Origin: Gemmatimonadota bacterium
GTDB lineage: Bacteria; Gemmatimonadota; Gemmatimonadetes; Longimicrobiales; Gaopeijiaceae
DNA length: 63,625 bases
Direction of reading: 5' to 3'
NCBI GenBank assembly: GCA_029863645.1
Contig: JAOTVA010000009.1
Location: 1 to 63,625 of the forward strand
The position numbers and the translations under genes were made by a program. The notes beneath the pieces are model-generated. The model saw nothing but the letters and a program-made list of their open reading frames with translations. It was not told the origin of the DNA and searched no databases. Position 1 is the stretch's first letter. Every line of letters begins with the position of its first letter. Below, in pieces: positions 25,348 through 35,394 of this stretch.

Positions 25348-27300
25348 TTATTGGAGCGACGCGATCAGCGAGGCGCAGCTCCCCGGCGCCCCGCCGCTGC
25401 CGAGCGTCAGGCTCAAGAAACGCGGGAAGAACCCCTGCAGCTCCTGCCCCCCCGACCCCACCACGCCGCTCTCCGCGAGGGCGAACAAGTCGCGTTCGCC
25501 GCGAACCCGAACCAACGCGTCGCGGACGCGCTCACGCCATTCCTCGTAGGTTCGGTCCGGCCCGAACACCATTTTGTGCAAGTTGATGCACGGAGCGAGC
25601 GTGTTGAAGGTCGAGAAGTATTCCCAGCGTAGCCCGCGCAATGCGTCCTCGCCCTCCACCAGGTCTGGGATGCCTTGGAGTAGGGAGTGGATGTCCTCGG
25701 GTATGAGGCCCGCTCTGGCCTTCCGAGCCGCGGAAAGCGCTGCGGTTCGCGCCCAGCTCAGCTCGTCCGCCCGAGTCGCATCGTCCGTACGGCGGTAGAA
25801 GGCCTCTAATGCGTCTCCGCCCATATTCGCGAGAATGACGCCCATGAGATTGTCCAGGAGCGTGGGCCCCTGGTCGATCAATAGGAACCCCGTCGAGATG
25901 AGTTCCTGGAGCGTGGCTTCGGCTTCCGCGGCCTGACCATCGGACACCTCGACAGCAGCCTTTGCCACGCGCGCTAGGCCCGCTGCACGCAGCTCGGGGA
26001 AGCGCGGCCAGAGGTCCTGGAACGTGGTGGAGTCCGGGAAGGGAAGGACCCAGCGTCCGCTGACCACATCGACCAGCGCCGCGCGAGCCAGGAGCTCGAA
26101 CTCCGCCTGCGCCGGATGCGTCGCAGCCTGCCTGAGCGCCGCCTGCTCCGCGGGGTTGAAGTCCGAGAGAGGGCGGCTGAGCAGGTCCGACGCTACGGTC
26201 TCCGAGAATGGATCCGGGAAGTAGTCCGGATCGGGGAACCATCGCTGCGCATACGTCGTCGCCGGGCGGCGCTCGGTGGTCTCGGGTCCTGGCGCGTCGC
26301 CGACGAACGCGAGGTTTTGGAGGGCCGCACCCGCGTCCTCGGGGTTGATGTTGGGGTCCTGTGCCAGCCGATACCGTCTAAGCGACTCCGCGCCCCCAGC
26401 CGCCTCCTGCACGGGTTGGAACGAAGGGACGGCGATCTCCGCGAGCAGGGGCCCGATGGCCGTGGTGACGCTGATTGTCATGGTGGGAACGAAGCCGACC
26501 ACGAAGAGCGCTACGAGCGCGAACGCCCCGGTACGGAAACGGCCTCCCTCCTCGGTGCGCCCGGCGCCGAGCACGACGGCATCGCCGGCCTCCTCTAGTC
26601 TGTCTTTCCAGGCGACGGATTCCGCACGGACACGGTCCGATCCCTCCTGGGCATCCCAGCCGTTTCTGGCCGTGCGTACGGTGCTGTTCTGCTGGACCAG
26701 GAGGAAGATCCCTCCAGCCGCCATCAGGCCGGTCGGGCCACACGTCATCAACCAGATGCCCGAGGGCGTCACGAAGCCGCGGGCGGCGAGGACGATGGCG
26801 AGACCGAAGCCCACCACGAGCCAAAGCGCACCGGCAAGGACGAGTGCAGCCCCTCGCAAGCGGGCATGCACGACGCCAATCAGTCGCTCCGCGTCGAGGG
26901 AGCTGAAGTGCCGCTTGCCCTGGATCAGGAATCCCGTGTCGTGCCTGGAGTCGTTCGCCACCTCCAGAATCGTCAGCGCGCCGTACCCCATGTCGGCCGC
27001 GTCGGCCGCGGAGCGTAGGATCCCGAAGAAGATCCCGAATGCGACCACGACGATGATCGCCCCGAGCACCGCAATGCCGAGGCCGAGACGCCAATTGTCC
27101 TCGAAGGGGCCCAGGCTATAGAAGGGCTGCTCCACGGCGAGCGCCCACAGGAGGGGGAGGACCAGAACGAGGCTCCCGATCCAGCCCAGGACGATCACCC
27201 TCCAGAGGCTGCCTTGAAGCCGCTCGAGGCCCGGAGGAGGCCAAGAGAGGGGAGGGGGGGACGTCAACGGCGTGCTACGCTTGGCATCGCTATTGCTCAT
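25348..27300 (-). CDS. Large membrane protein of unknown function
   Basis: About 650 residues from the ATG at 27298-27300, which has AGGGAAG upstream; an in-frame ATG at 27381 is less convincing. A proline-rich N-terminus is followed by paired hydrophobic segments (about residues 30-60 and 75-110), two more near 160-220 and one around 295. A long soluble C-terminal part is helical and repeat-like (ELISTGFLLIDQGPTLLDNL, EAFYRRTDDATRADEL), similar to TPR arrays but not clearly so. I recognise no family. The gene is separated by 141 bases from the divergent lipoprotein gene. Confidence 0.72.
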   Translation of the reverse strand: MSNSDAKRSTPLTSPPPLSWPPPGLERLQGSLWRVIVLGWIGSLVLVLPLLWALAVEQPFYSLGPFEDNWRLGLGIAVLGAIIVVVAFGIFFGILRSAADAADMGYGALTILEVANDSRHDTGFLIQGKRHFSSLDAERLIGVVHARLRGAALVLAGALWLVVGFGLAIVLAARGFVTPSGIWLMTCGPTGLMAAGGIFLLVQQNSTVRTARNGWDAQEGSDRVRAESVAWKDRLEEAGDAVVLGAGRTEEGGRFRTGAFALVALFVVGFVPTMTISVTTAIGPLLAEIAVPSFQPVQEAAGGAESLRRYRLAQDPNINPEDAGAALQNLAFVGDAPGPETTERRPATTYAQRWFPDPDYFPDPFSETVASDLLSRPLSDFNPAEQAALRQAATHPAQAEFELLARAALVDVVSGRWVLPFPDSTTFQDLWPRFPELRAAGLARVAKAAVEVSDGQAAEAEATLQELISTGFLLIDQGPTLLDNLMGVILANMGGDALEAFYRRTDDATRADELSWARTAALSAARKARAGLIPEDIHSLLQGIPDLVEGEDALRGLRWEYFSTFNTLAPCINLHKMVFGPDRTYEEWRERVRDALVRVRGERDLFALAESGVVGSGGQELQGFFPRFLSLTLGSGGAPGSCASLIASLQ

Positions 27301-27441
27301 CACGCTTCCCTGAACGTGTTGCGGTGAGGCAAGATAGTAAAAGACACTCGGCGATGTGCCATTTTTTTCGGTATCCGTCACAACTTCGGGCCCGCGCTCG
27401 TGTCATGGACAGAGTCGTCTCTCATCGACCCGCAGGTGATC

Positions 27442-27855
27442 ATGGTTCGAACCGGTGTTTCTTCCCTCGTGCTTGCGATCGCGCTGTCATGCGTCGCATC
27501 CGCGTGCGGCCTCTCGACAGGGCCTTCGTCGCAGGTACGTGTCTCAGGAACATGGAGCTGGCTCGAGTCCACGGGGGGTATCGCGGGGATGACGATCACC
27601 CCTGCGTCGACGGGCGATTCAATCTCGCTTCGCTTCATGGCCGACCAGGCCCAACTCATCCGCAACGGGACGCTGGAGCGCACCGTCGGGTTCACCACCG
27701 GTCCGGGCACCGAACGCGACGCCTTGGAGATCCGCTACGACGAGCCTCTGATGGGCTTCGAGACCCAGACCGCGACGTTTCCGAGCGACAGCCTTCTCGT
27801 GCTCACGGATCCGTGCTGTGACGGTTTCGTCTCGCGGTACGTGAGGGCCCAGTGA
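27442..27855 (+). CDS. Lipoprotein of unknown function
   Basis: A 137-residue protein from ATG 27442. The signal peptide ends in a lipobox (SCVASAC), followed by a beta-rich domain: VSGTWSWLESTGGIAG, MTITPASTGDSISLRF, and a late Cys pair in TDPCCDGFVSRY. This looks like a small beta-barrel of the lipocalin or heat-resistance-protein kind that often carries SGTW near its start. The stop overlaps the GTG of the next gene (GTGA), so the two lipoproteins are made together. Confidence 0.75.
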   Translation: MVRTGVSSLVLAIALSCVASACGLSTGPSSQVRVSGTWSWLESTGGIAGMTITPASTGDSISLRFMADQAQLIRNGTLERTVGFTTGPGTERDALEIRYDEPLMGFETQTATFPSDSLLVLTDPCCDGFVSRYVRAQ

Positions 27856-28313
27856 CGCGCCTGGCCTGGCTCGCGGTCTTCGGACTCTCCCTTGCTGCGT
27901 GTGGCGCGAGCCTCGGCCCGGTCGACGAGCGCCTCGTCGACCTGGAGGCCAACCAGGCTCGATGGGACTCATCAGGTCCAGGCTCGTATGTCTACGGGGT
28001 GGAGCGCCTCTGCTTCTGTGGCGTCGAGTACCGCGGGCCGGTGCGGGTCACCGTCGTGGACGGATCAGCCGTGGAGCACGTGTACATCGATTCCGGCCTC
28101 GTCGTCCCTCCGGTCGTCGCCCAAGCGTTCCCGACCGTGGATGGCCTCTTTTCGCTCCTGCGGTCCGCGATCGAGGGAGACGCAGCAGAGGTCAACGTGA
28201 CGTACGATCCCACCCTCGGTGTGCCTCTGGACTTCTGGATCGATTACAACCTGATGATCGCCGACGAGGAGCTCGGCATACAGGTGACGGAGGCAGTGAC
28301 TCCCACTCCGTAG
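27852..28313 (+). CDS. DUF6174-like lipoprotein
   Basis: A 153-residue lipoprotein with GTG start at 27852 overlapping the previous stop. It has lipobox Cys17 (GLSLAAC), then NQARWDSSGPGSYVYGVERL with CFC, and a C-terminal FWIDYNLMIADEELGI strand and helix. The W...Y.Y.....C.C pattern with the late YDPTLG.P motif fits DUF6174, small exported proteins of unknown role. It is coupled to the upstream lipoprotein. Confidence 0.75.
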   Translation: MTRLAWLAVFGLSLAACGASLGPVDERLVDLEANQARWDSSGPGSYVYGVERLCFCGVEYRGPVRVTVVDGSAVEHVYIDSGLVVPPVVAQAFPTVDGLFSLLRSAIEGDAAEVNVTYDPTLGVPLDFWIDYNLMIADEELGIQVTEAVTPTP

Positions 28314-28383
28314 GCGGGGCCCTATATTGGCGGGCCGGTCGACCCAGTGCGGCGACCGCCAGTGCACATGCCGAGGAGCCTCC

Positions 28384-29802
28384 GTGAGCCGACAGCCCGA
28401 GACCCCCCGTCTCGCTACGGTGACAATTCCCGCTCCGGACCTGCGTCCGGACGTATTCCTTCGCCACGCGAAGGGAGAGGCGCGGGGCTTTTGGGCCAAG
28501 GGCGATCGTTGGGTGGCGCACCGCGGGGTGGCCGCCGAGCTGCGCGGGAACTGGAATCCGACGGTCGATCGCTTCGAAGAGCTGGCCTCCGCGGCCCGCC
28601 AGATCGCGCTGGATCCACTCCTGCCCCCGGGGACGGCACGGGCCCCCCGGGTCCGGTACTACGGTGGCTTCTCGTTCCGACCTGACCACGTCGCATCAGG
28701 CGTCTGGTCCGACTTCCCCTCGTGGCTCTTCCACACGCCCGTGTTCGAACTCGAGGGAGAAGGCCCCGGCGACGCGTGGCTCCGCGTGCGAATGCTCGTG
28801 TCACCTCAGGCGCAGGAAGACGTATTCGTACGACTGAAGCACCGGGCGGAGGCGCTGCGCGCGGAGCTGGTCGCGTTGGGTGAGGCGAGCCCTGGCCAAC
28901 GCGCCGTGACTGCGGGGCGAGCCACCCACTCGGATCGGGCAACTTGGGAAGAGGCCGTACGGGAGTCGCTCCGCGCCATTGGCCGCGGATCCATCTCCAA
29001 GGCAGTGCTCGCCCGGATCCTCGAAGTCGAGCTGGACGGACAAGTGGATCCGGTGGACGTTGTCAGCCATCTGTGGGAGGCCAATCGAGGCAGCCACGCC
29101 TTCCTCTTCGAGCCCGTACCCGGATCGGCGCTGGTCGGCGCTGCGCCCGAGACGGTGGCGACCCTCCGCGACGGCGTCTTCCACGCAACCGCCGTGGCCG
29201 GCTCCATTCGCCGAGGCGACACCCCGCGCGAGCAGGCGGAACTCGCCGCACAGCTCCTCGCCAGCGAGAAGGACCGGGTCGAGCAGCGCATCGCCCTGGA
29301 CGACATGGTGGCCCGGCTTGAGACCGTCGCGCACCAGATCCGTACCGATCCCCAGCCGCACGTCCTCACGTTGGCGCGCATCCAGCACCTGGAGACCGAG
29401 ATCCGGGCGAGCGTCCCGGCCGATGTCGGCATCCTGGACCTGTTGCGGCTCCTTCACCCGACGCCGGCTGTGTGCGGGCTGCCGCGGGACGCTGCCATGT
29501 CCTTCCTTGCCGAAGAGGAGCCGTTCGAGCGGGGATGGTACGCAGGACCTGTCGGGCTCTTCGACGCCGAGGGCAACGGGATCTTCGTCCCTGCGCTTCG
29601 GACGGCGGTGTCCACCGGTTCAGGTTGGAGGCTCTTCGCCGGCGCCGGCATCGTGGACGGCTCGGTGCCCGCGCTCGAGTGGGAGGAGACGGTCATCAAG
29701 TTCGAGCCGGTCCTCGAGGCACTCGGCGCTTGTGGTGCCTCGTTGACGTCCGCCGCAGAGTCCAGGCCGCACCAGGGGGCTCGCACGCGCGGGGAGGCAT
29801 GA
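28384..29802 (+). CDS. menF: Isochorismate synthase (MenF type)
   Basis: A 472-residue enzyme that converts chorismate to isochorismate, the entry step to menaquinone. The GTG at 28384 has GGAG six bases upstream and begins just before coding-like sequence. The C-terminal chorismate-binding domain shows ISKAVLARILEVELDG, FLFEPVPGSALVGAAPETV, the TAVAGSIRRG loop, HPTPAVCGLPRDAA and ERGWYAGPVGLFD with catalytic and Mg-binding Glu residues. A TATATT box at 28323 may be the -10 of its promoter. The stop overlaps menD by four bases. EntC or salicylate synthases are excluded by the menD/menB neighbourhood. Confidence 0.93.
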   Translation: MSRQPETPRLATVTIPAPDLRPDVFLRHAKGEARGFWAKGDRWVAHRGVAAELRGNWNPTVDRFEELASAARQIALDPLLPPGTARAPRVRYYGGFSFRPDHVASGVWSDFPSWLFHTPVFELEGEGPGDAWLRVRMLVSPQAQEDVFVRLKHRAEALRAELVALGEASPGQRAVTAGRATHSDRATWEEAVRESLRAIGRGSISKAVLARILEVELDGQVDPVDVVSHLWEANRGSHAFLFEPVPGSALVGAAPETVATLRDGVFHATAVAGSIRRGDTPREQAELAAQLLASEKDRVEQRIALDDMVARLETVAHQIRTDPQPHVLTLARIQHLETEIRASVPADVGILDLLRLLHPTPAVCGLPRDAAMSFLAEEEPFERGWYAGPVGLFDAEGNGIFVPALRTAVSTGSGWRLFAGAGIVDGSVPALEWEETVIKFEPVLEALGACGASLTSAAESRPHQGARTRGEA

Positions 29803-31556
29803 GTCGGGCCGCAGCCAATACGGCATGGGCCGAGAGCTTCGTGGACGAGCTCGCACGCGCCGGCGTTCGCGATGTCGTCGTCGCACCAGGCTCGCGTTCC
29901 ACGCCTCTTGTACTCGCCTTCGCGCGAGATGGGCGCTTCCGCATGCGCGTGCACCTGGACGAGCGTTCGGCGGCCTACTTCGCCCTCGGCGTCGGCAAGG
30001 CCTCGGGCTCGCCCGCCGTCGTAGTCACCACTTCGGGCACCGCCGCTGCGAATCTCCTGCCCGCCGTGGTCGAAGCCGCTCAGAGCGAGACGCCCCTGTT
30101 GGTGCTCACCGCGGACCGGCCGCACCGGCTGCGCGATGCCGACGCGAATCAGGCGATCGACCAGGTGCGTATGTACGGTACGTATCCGCGTGCGTTCTTC
30201 GAAGTAGGGCCCCCCGTCCTGGCCGGTCCTGAGCTGAGGCACTTGAGGACCCTGGCCTGCCGGGCGGTCGCCGCGGCGACGGGGCCGTCGGGTGGGCCCG
30301 TGCACCTGAACTTCCCCTTCGACAAGCCGCTGGAGCCTGAGCCGGCCCCAGAGGACTTCGTGCGCGAGCATCCGCTCGCGGTGACGGGCCGCGCCGACGG
30401 TGCGCCCTTTGTGGATGTACGAGCCGCGCGGGCGACGCCGAGCGAAGACGATGTGGATCGGTTGGCGCGCGCGCTTTCCTCGAAGGAAGGAGTCATCGTC
30501 GCCGGGCCCTCGCCCGATCCTGGCCGGCTTGGGCCCGCAGTCCGGGCCCTGGCCGCCGCGACCGGGTTCCCGGTCCTCGCGGACCCGCTCTCGGGCGTGC
30601 GCTACGGGCCGACGGACGGGGCACATATCGTGTCGGCTTACGATCTCTTTCTCCGTGACCCCGAAGCCGTCGAGCGGCTCACCCCGTCGGTCATCTTGCG
30701 CGTCGGCGCCTCCCCGACCTCGTCATCTGTCCTGGGATGGATCCTCCATCACGCATCAGTCGAGCACGTGGTCGTCGATAACGACGACCGTTGGAAGGAC
30801 CATACGGCGACCGTGGGTCTGTACGTCAAAGCGGATCCGGCCGAAACGCTCCAAGCGCTCGCGGAACGAATAAAGCGTTCTGCTTCGGACGCATGGATCC
30901 AGCTGTGGGAGGCCGCGGAGACCGCGACCCTCGCGGCGTTGGTGGCGGACCAGGACGAGCCCCACGAAGGGGACGTGTGGCCGGCGGTCCTGGCGGCCGC
31001 ACCGGCGGGCGGCACCGTGTTCGTCTCCAGTTCGATGCCGGTGCGGGACCTCGATGCGTTCGGTCACCCGCGCGAGGAATCGCTTGCCGTTTTTGGAAAC
31101 CGGGGCGCGAGCGGAATCGACGGCATCGTCTCGACCGCGTTCGGTGTGGCCTCGATGCGTCCGGCTCCAACCATCTGCGTGCTCGGCGACATCGCCTTCT
31201 TCCACGACCAGAACGGCCTACTCTGGCACCGGGAGGAGGACGCATCGGTTGTCTTCGTGCTCATCGACAACGACGGCGGCGGCATCTTCCACATGTTGCC
31301 CGTCGCGGGCCAGGAGCCACATTTCACCCCGCTCGTTGCGACTCCTCACGGCCTCGATCTTCGCTACGCCGCAGAACTCCACGGGCTCGAGCTTCGGGAC
31401 GTGACGATCCGAGGCCTCGAGGAGGCGCTCCGCGATGCGGTCCGCGCGGCCCGCACGGTCGTGTTGCGTGTGCGGACGGATCGCGCTGAGAACCATCGGC
31501 GTCATACCGAAGTGGTCGCGGGGGTCGCGCGGAGCGTGCGCGAGGCGCTGGGGTAG
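29799..31556 (+). CDS. menD: SEPHCHC synthase (MenD)
   Basis: A 585-residue thiamine-diphosphate enzyme that joins isochorismate and 2-oxoglutarate. The ATG at 29799 overlaps the menF stop (ATGA). Order: Pyr domain with [15 protein letters not shown] and [13 protein letters not shown] (the TPP-activating Glu) and [17 protein letters not shown]; a central domain; and the PP domain with [12 protein letters not shown] and [10 protein letters not shown] (TPP/Mg binding). The length is standard. It is part of the men run and works in the cytoplasm. Confidence 0.96.
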   Translation: MSRAAANTAWAESFVDELARAGVRDVVVAPGSRSTPLVLAFARDGRFRMRVHLDERSAAYFALGVGKASGSPAVVVTTSGTAAANLLPAVVEAAQSETPLLVLTADRPHRLRDADANQAIDQVRMYGTYPRAFFEVGPPVLAGPELRHLRTLACRAVAAATGPSGGPVHLNFPFDKPLEPEPAPEDFVREHPLAVTGRADGAPFVDVRAARATPSEDDVDRLARALSSKEGVIVAGPSPDPGRLGPAVRALAAATGFPVLADPLSGVRYGPTDGAHIVSAYDLFLRDPEAVERLTPSVILRVGASPTSSSVLGWILHHASVEHVVVDNDDRWKDHTATVGLYVKADPAETLQALAERIKRSASDAWIQLWEAAETATLAALVADQDEPHEGDVWPAVLAAAPAGGTVFVSSSMPVRDLDAFGHPREESLAVFGNRGASGIDGIVSTAFGVASMRPAPTICVLGDIAFFHDQNGLLWHREEDASVVFVLIDNDGGGIFHMLPVAGQEPHFTPLVATPHGLDLRYAAELHGLELRDVTIRGLEEALRDAVRAARTVVLRVRTDRAENHRRHTEVVAGVARSVREALG

Positions 31557-31605
31557 CGGTGCTTCCCCGAAATCCTCTAACCATCTCGCGGGAGAATCCC
31601 GAGCG

Positions 31606-32445
31606 ATGACGAAGCCAGACTGGCAAGAAGTGAAGTCGTACGAGGACATCACCTATCACAAGGCCGACGGGGTTGCGCGCATCGCGTTCAACCGGCCGGA
31701 AGTCCGGAACGCGTTCAGGCCGGACACGCTGCTCGAGATGCAGGAGGCCTTCCGTGACGCCGGCGAAGATCCTGACATCGGCGTCGTGCTGCTGACCGGG
31801 AACGGTCCGGCGAAGGACGGCAAGTGGGCGTTCTGCTCGGGCGGTGACCAGAAGGTGCGCGGCGATGCCGGCTACGTCGGCACGAGCGGGGTGCCCCGGC
31901 TCAACGTGCTCGAGCTTCAACGCTACATGCGCTCGATGCCCAAGCCAGTCATCGCGTTGGTCCCCGGCTATGCGATCGGCGGCGGGCACGTCCTGCACGT
32001 GGTGTGCGACCTCACCATCGCGGCCGAGAGCGCCATTTTCGGACAGACCGGACCCATCGTCGGATCGTTCGATGGCGGCTTCGGGTCCTCGTACCTCGCG
32101 CGCCATGTCGGCCAGAAGCGTGCTCGTGAGATCTGGTACCTCTGCCGGCAGTACACCGCGGAAGAGGCGTACGAGATGGGCATGGTCAACAAGGTGGTGC
32201 CCCTCGATCAGCTCGAAGCTGAGGGGTGGCAGTGGGCGCAGGAGATCATGACCAAGAGCCCCCTCGCCATTCGACTTCTCAAGAGCGCGTTCAACGCCGA
32301 CGTCGATGGTCAGGCTGGCCTGCAGGAGCTCGCCGGCAACGCAACGCTCCTCTTCTACATGACCGAACAGGGGCAGGAGGGGCGCAATGCATACGTCGAG
32401 AAGCGCGAGCCGAACTTCCGAAAGTATCCTTGGCTTCCTTGGTAG
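31606..32445 (+). CDS. menB: 1,4-dihydroxy-2-naphthoyl-CoA synthase (MenB)
   Basis: A 279-residue crotonase-fold enzyme that closes the naphthoate ring. The ATG at 31606 follows menD by 49 bases. MenB signatures are the substrate loop [26 protein letters not shown] oxyanion region, [18 protein letters not shown] and the C-terminal [15 protein letters not shown] tail, which forms part of a neighbouring active site. The length fits the family. Confidence 0.96.
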   Translation: MTKPDWQEVKSYEDITYHKADGVARIAFNRPEVRNAFRPDTLLEMQEAFRDAGEDPDIGVVLLTGNGPAKDGKWAFCSGGDQKVRGDAGYVGTSGVPRLNVLELQRYMRSMPKPVIALVPGYAIGGGHVLHVVCDLTIAAESAIFGQTGPIVGSFDGGFGSSYLARHVGQKRAREIWYLCRQYTAEEAYEMGMVNKVVPLDQLEAEGWQWAQEIMTKSPLAIRLLKSAFNADVDGQAGLQELAGNATLLFYMTEQGQEGRNAYVEKREPNFRKYPWLPW

Positions 32446-32458
32446 GGAGGACTTCCTG

Positions 32459-33118
32459 ATGCGTCGTTTCCAGACCGGTTTCGTGGCATGCTTGGTCGCC
32501 ATGGGGTGGCTCGCGGCCTGCGGTCCAAACAAGGCGCTGTGGGAGCCTTCCCCGGAGATGCTTTCCGGAGCCGCTCCCGATTCGTTCGTGGTCGAAGTGG
32601 AGACCAGCGAGGGCACGTTCCACGTCGCGATGTATCGTGCCTGGTCGCCGCTCGGCGTGGACCGCGTGTACCACCTGATGGGCAACAACTTCTACGCGGG
32701 CGCTCGCTTCTACCGCGTTCTCCCCGGCTTCGTCGCACAGTGGGGCTTCTCTGGCGATCCTGCGCTCGACTCGATTTGGCAGGCGCGCACGATCGCCGAT
32801 GAGCCGACCGTCGAGAGTAACCTGCGAGGCACTGTGAGCTTTGCGCGCGCCGGCCGACAGACGCGGTCCTACACGCTCTTTATCAACCTCGTCGACAACG
32901 AGCGCCTGGACGAGGCCGCCGCGGGTGGGGTCGTGGGCTATCCGCCAATCGGACGCATCATCAGCGGGCGCGAGGTCGTGGACGGCTTCTACGCAGCGTA
33001 CACGGAAAATCCGCCCGGGCAGGACTCGATCGCCCAGCTGGGGAACGAGTATCTGCGACGAAGCTACCCGCAGCTCGACTCGATTGTGGCCACGCGGGTG
33101 ATCCTCGAGTGGCCCTGA
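32459..33118 (+). CDS. Cyclophilin-type peptidyl-prolyl isomerase lipoprotein
   Basis: A 219-residue exported protein. The ATG at 32459 has GGGAGG ten bases upstream. A lipobox (GWLAAC, Cys21) follows the signal peptide. The cyclophilin domain shows VEVETSEGTFHVAMYRAWSP, NFYAGARFYRVLPGFVAQWG and the core LRGTVSFARAG, with the usual FINL strand. The family's active-site Arg is present in FYRVLPGF. It should fold proteins in the periplasm. Its position inside the men cluster, overlapping menA by ten bases, is unusual. Confidence 0.88.
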   Translation: MRRFQTGFVACLVAMGWLAACGPNKALWEPSPEMLSGAAPDSFVVEVETSEGTFHVAMYRAWSPLGVDRVYHLMGNNFYAGARFYRVLPGFVAQWGFSGDPALDSIWQARTIADEPTVESNLRGTVSFARAGRQTRSYTLFINLVDNERLDEAAAGGVVGYPPIGRIISGREVVDGFYAAYTENPPGQDSIAQLGNEYLRRSYPQLDSIVATRVILEWP

Positions 33119-33987
33119 GCGTTTGGATCCAGGCGGCGCGCCCTAAGACGTTGATCGCCGCTGCCGCGCCCGTGTTCGTCGGGACCGGCCTGGCGGCACA
33201 TCTAGCGGAGGCGGTGTGGTTGCCGGCGCTGGCGGCGCTCCTGGGCGCGATCCTGATTCAAATCGGCACGAACTTCGCGAACGACTACTACGACTTCGTC
33301 CGCGGCGGGGACACGCAAGAGCGCGTCGGACCCGTCCGAGTGACGCAGGCCGGGCTGCTCCCGCCCGCAGCCGTGAAGCGCGGGATGGTGCTGGTCCTGG
33401 CGTTGGCGGTGCTTGTCGGGGTCTATCTGGTGACGGTAGGCGGGTGGCTCATCGTATGGATCGGCACGGTCTCGGTCGCAGCGGCGGTCCTGTACACAGG
33501 TGGACCGTACCCACTGGCCTACCACGGCCTCGGCGACGTCTTCGTCTTCGTCTTCTTCGGGCTCGTCGCGGTCGGGGGCACGCTATACGTGCAGGCCCTG
33601 AGCTGGCCGCTTGACGCGTGGCTCGCTGGCGCCGCTCTGGGCTCGCTCAGCACCGCCCTCCTGGTCGTGAACAACCTCCGTGACATCGATACCGACGCGA
33701 GGGCAGGGAAGCGTACGCTCGCGGTGCGGATCGGGCCCGAAGGCACCAAGGCGGAGTACGTCGCGCTCCTTCTGGTGGCCCTGGCCGCACCCGCGGTCGG
33801 CGTCACTCTGCTCGGCTGGCCGGCTGCCGCCCTGGCCTCGCTCCTCGCGGTTCCCCTGTGCTGGTCCCCTCTGCGTGCAGTGTTCGGGTACAGGGAGCCC
33901 AGCGAGCTGATTCCTGCGCTCGGCGCCACGGCTCGCGTCACGGCCGTGTACGCATCGCTCCTGGCCCTGGGGCTCGGCCTGGGCTGA
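33109..33987 (+). CDS. menA: 1,4-dihydroxy-2-naphthoate polyprenyltransferase (MenA)
   Basis: A 292-residue inner-membrane UbiA-family enzyme that attaches the isoprenoid tail. GTG start at 33109 overlaps the cyclophilin stop by ten bases. The first Asp-rich motif is TNFANDYYDFVRGGD (NDxxD) and the second is LLVVNNLRDIDTDARAGKRTL (the MenA-type NNLRDxxxD). SVWIQAARPKTL at the N-terminus is also MenA-like. About eight or nine membrane helices are expected. Confidence 0.95.
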   Translation: MALSVWIQAARPKTLIAAAAPVFVGTGLAAHLAEAVWLPALAALLGAILIQIGTNFANDYYDFVRGGDTQERVGPVRVTQAGLLPPAAVKRGMVLVLALAVLVGVYLVTVGGWLIVWIGTVSVAAAVLYTGGPYPLAYHGLGDVFVFVFFGLVAVGGTLYVQALSWPLDAWLAGAALGSLSTALLVVNNLRDIDTDARAGKRTLAVRIGPEGTKAEYVALLLVALAAPAVGVTLLGWPAAALASLLAVPLCWSPLRAVFGYREPSELIPALGATARVTAVYASLLALGLGLG

Positions 33988-35318
33988 TGCTCGTCGATCT
34001 CCTCGACGACGCGCGCGGCGCGCCGGACTCCATCGCGCTCGTGTCCGCTGAGGAGACCTGGACCTACGCAGACCTCGATCGCGCGGTCACGGAACGGGCG
34101 GACGGACTACGCGCGGTGGGGGTGCGAGCGGGGCACGCGGTGCCGGTGACCCTCGACGCGACGGCAGACGGCGTCATCCACTTGCTCGCGCTATGGCGGG
34201 CAGGCGTCACGCCTGCCCCGCTCAACCCGGGGCTCACGCAGGCGGAGCGGGACGCAAGAGTCGCGGCACTCACCGACGAGCCGTGCGACGCACAAGCCGT
34301 GCTGTGGACGTCGGGCACCGAAGGCCGCCCACGAGGCGTGGAGATTTCGTACCGCGGGCTCGCTGCCAGCGCTCGCGCTTCACAGGCACGCCTGGACCTC
34401 GGTGTCGACGACGTCTGGCTCGCGTCGCTTTCTCCGGCTCACGTGGGTGGGTTGGCCCTCATCACCCGGGCGCTCATGCTCGGCAGCCGGCTCGTGGCCC
34501 TCGGTGCGTTCGACGCTGAGCGCACGGCGGCCCTGATCGCGGGAAGGGACTTGCCCGCGGGGACGGAGCGGCCCGTCACGCACGCGTCGCTGGTGCCGAC
34601 GCAGCTCCTCCGACTTCTCGACGCGTGGGGAAGCGCGCCTCCCCCCGCGTCGTTCCGCTGCGCGCTTGTCGGCGGGGCTCGGGCGCCCACTGCTCTCGTC
34701 CGCGCCGCGCTCGACGCCGGCTGGCCGGTGGCGCTGACTTATGGGCTGTCGGAGGCGACGTCTCAGGTCGCCACGGCGCCGCCAGCACTGACCAAGCGGA
34801 AGCCGGGGACCGTCGGCGCTGCCCTGGACGGTGTCGACGTGACCTTCGGGGACGATGGGGAGATTCTCGTACGAGGCGCGACACTCGCCACCGCCTACGT
34901 GGGCCCCAGGGCGGGACCGGTGGCAGACGCCGAGGGTTGGCATCACACCGGGGACCTGGGCCACATGGATGACGAGGGGCACCTGTGGGTGACGGGTCGC
35001 CGATTGGATCGCATCGTAAGCGGCGGCGTCACCATCGATGCCGTCGAGGTCGAGGAGGTGCTCCGGTCGCACGCTTCGGTCATGGATGCGTGCGTCGTAG
35101 GCCTCCCCGACATGGAGTGGGGCGAGCGCGTCGCGGCGTGGGTCGTCCCCGCGGAAGACGGCCTCGACCTGGAGGCGCTTGATGCATTCCTGCGGGACCG
35201 GCTGAGCGCTCCAAAGCGACCCCGCGTCTTCCATGTCTCGGACGCCCTACCGCGCAACGCGAACGGCAAGGTGGACCGGGGGGCGGTCAGGGAAGGCGTG
35301 GCAGGGTCGCAGAGCTGA
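33987..35318 (+). CDS. menE: o-Succinylbenzoate-CoA ligase (MenE-like)
   Basis: A 443-residue acyl-adenylate enzyme; its ATG shares one base with the menA stop (TGATG). The P-loop is LWTSGTEGRPRG, followed by YGLSEAT, the hinge GWHHTGDLGHMDDEG and the catalytic Lys in RNANGKVDR. Context makes it MenE, which activates o-succinylbenzoate before MenB acts. It is the last men gene of the run; menC and menH are absent from the window. Confidence 0.92.
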   Translation: MLVDLLDDARGAPDSIALVSAEETWTYADLDRAVTERADGLRAVGVRAGHAVPVTLDATADGVIHLLALWRAGVTPAPLNPGLTQAERDARVAALTDEPCDAQAVLWTSGTEGRPRGVEISYRGLAASARASQARLDLGVDDVWLASLSPAHVGGLALITRALMLGSRLVALGAFDAERTAALIAGRDLPAGTERPVTHASLVPTQLLRLLDAWGSAPPPASFRCALVGGARAPTALVRAALDAGWPVALTYGLSEATSQVATAPPALTKRKPGTVGAALDGVDVTFGDDGEILVRGATLATAYVGPRAGPVADAEGWHHTGDLGHMDDEGHLWVTGRRLDRIVSGGVTIDAVEVEEVLRSHASVMDACVVGLPDMEWGERVAAWVVPAEDGLDLEALDAFLRDRLSAPKRPRVFHVSDALPRNANGKVDRGAVREGVAGSQS

Positions 35319-35394
35319 AAGCCGGACGAGATTGGTGCGCGGAGAAGCTTTCCTCTAGCCTTCGTAGCACCCGAATGTCACCAGAGGAGGTCTC

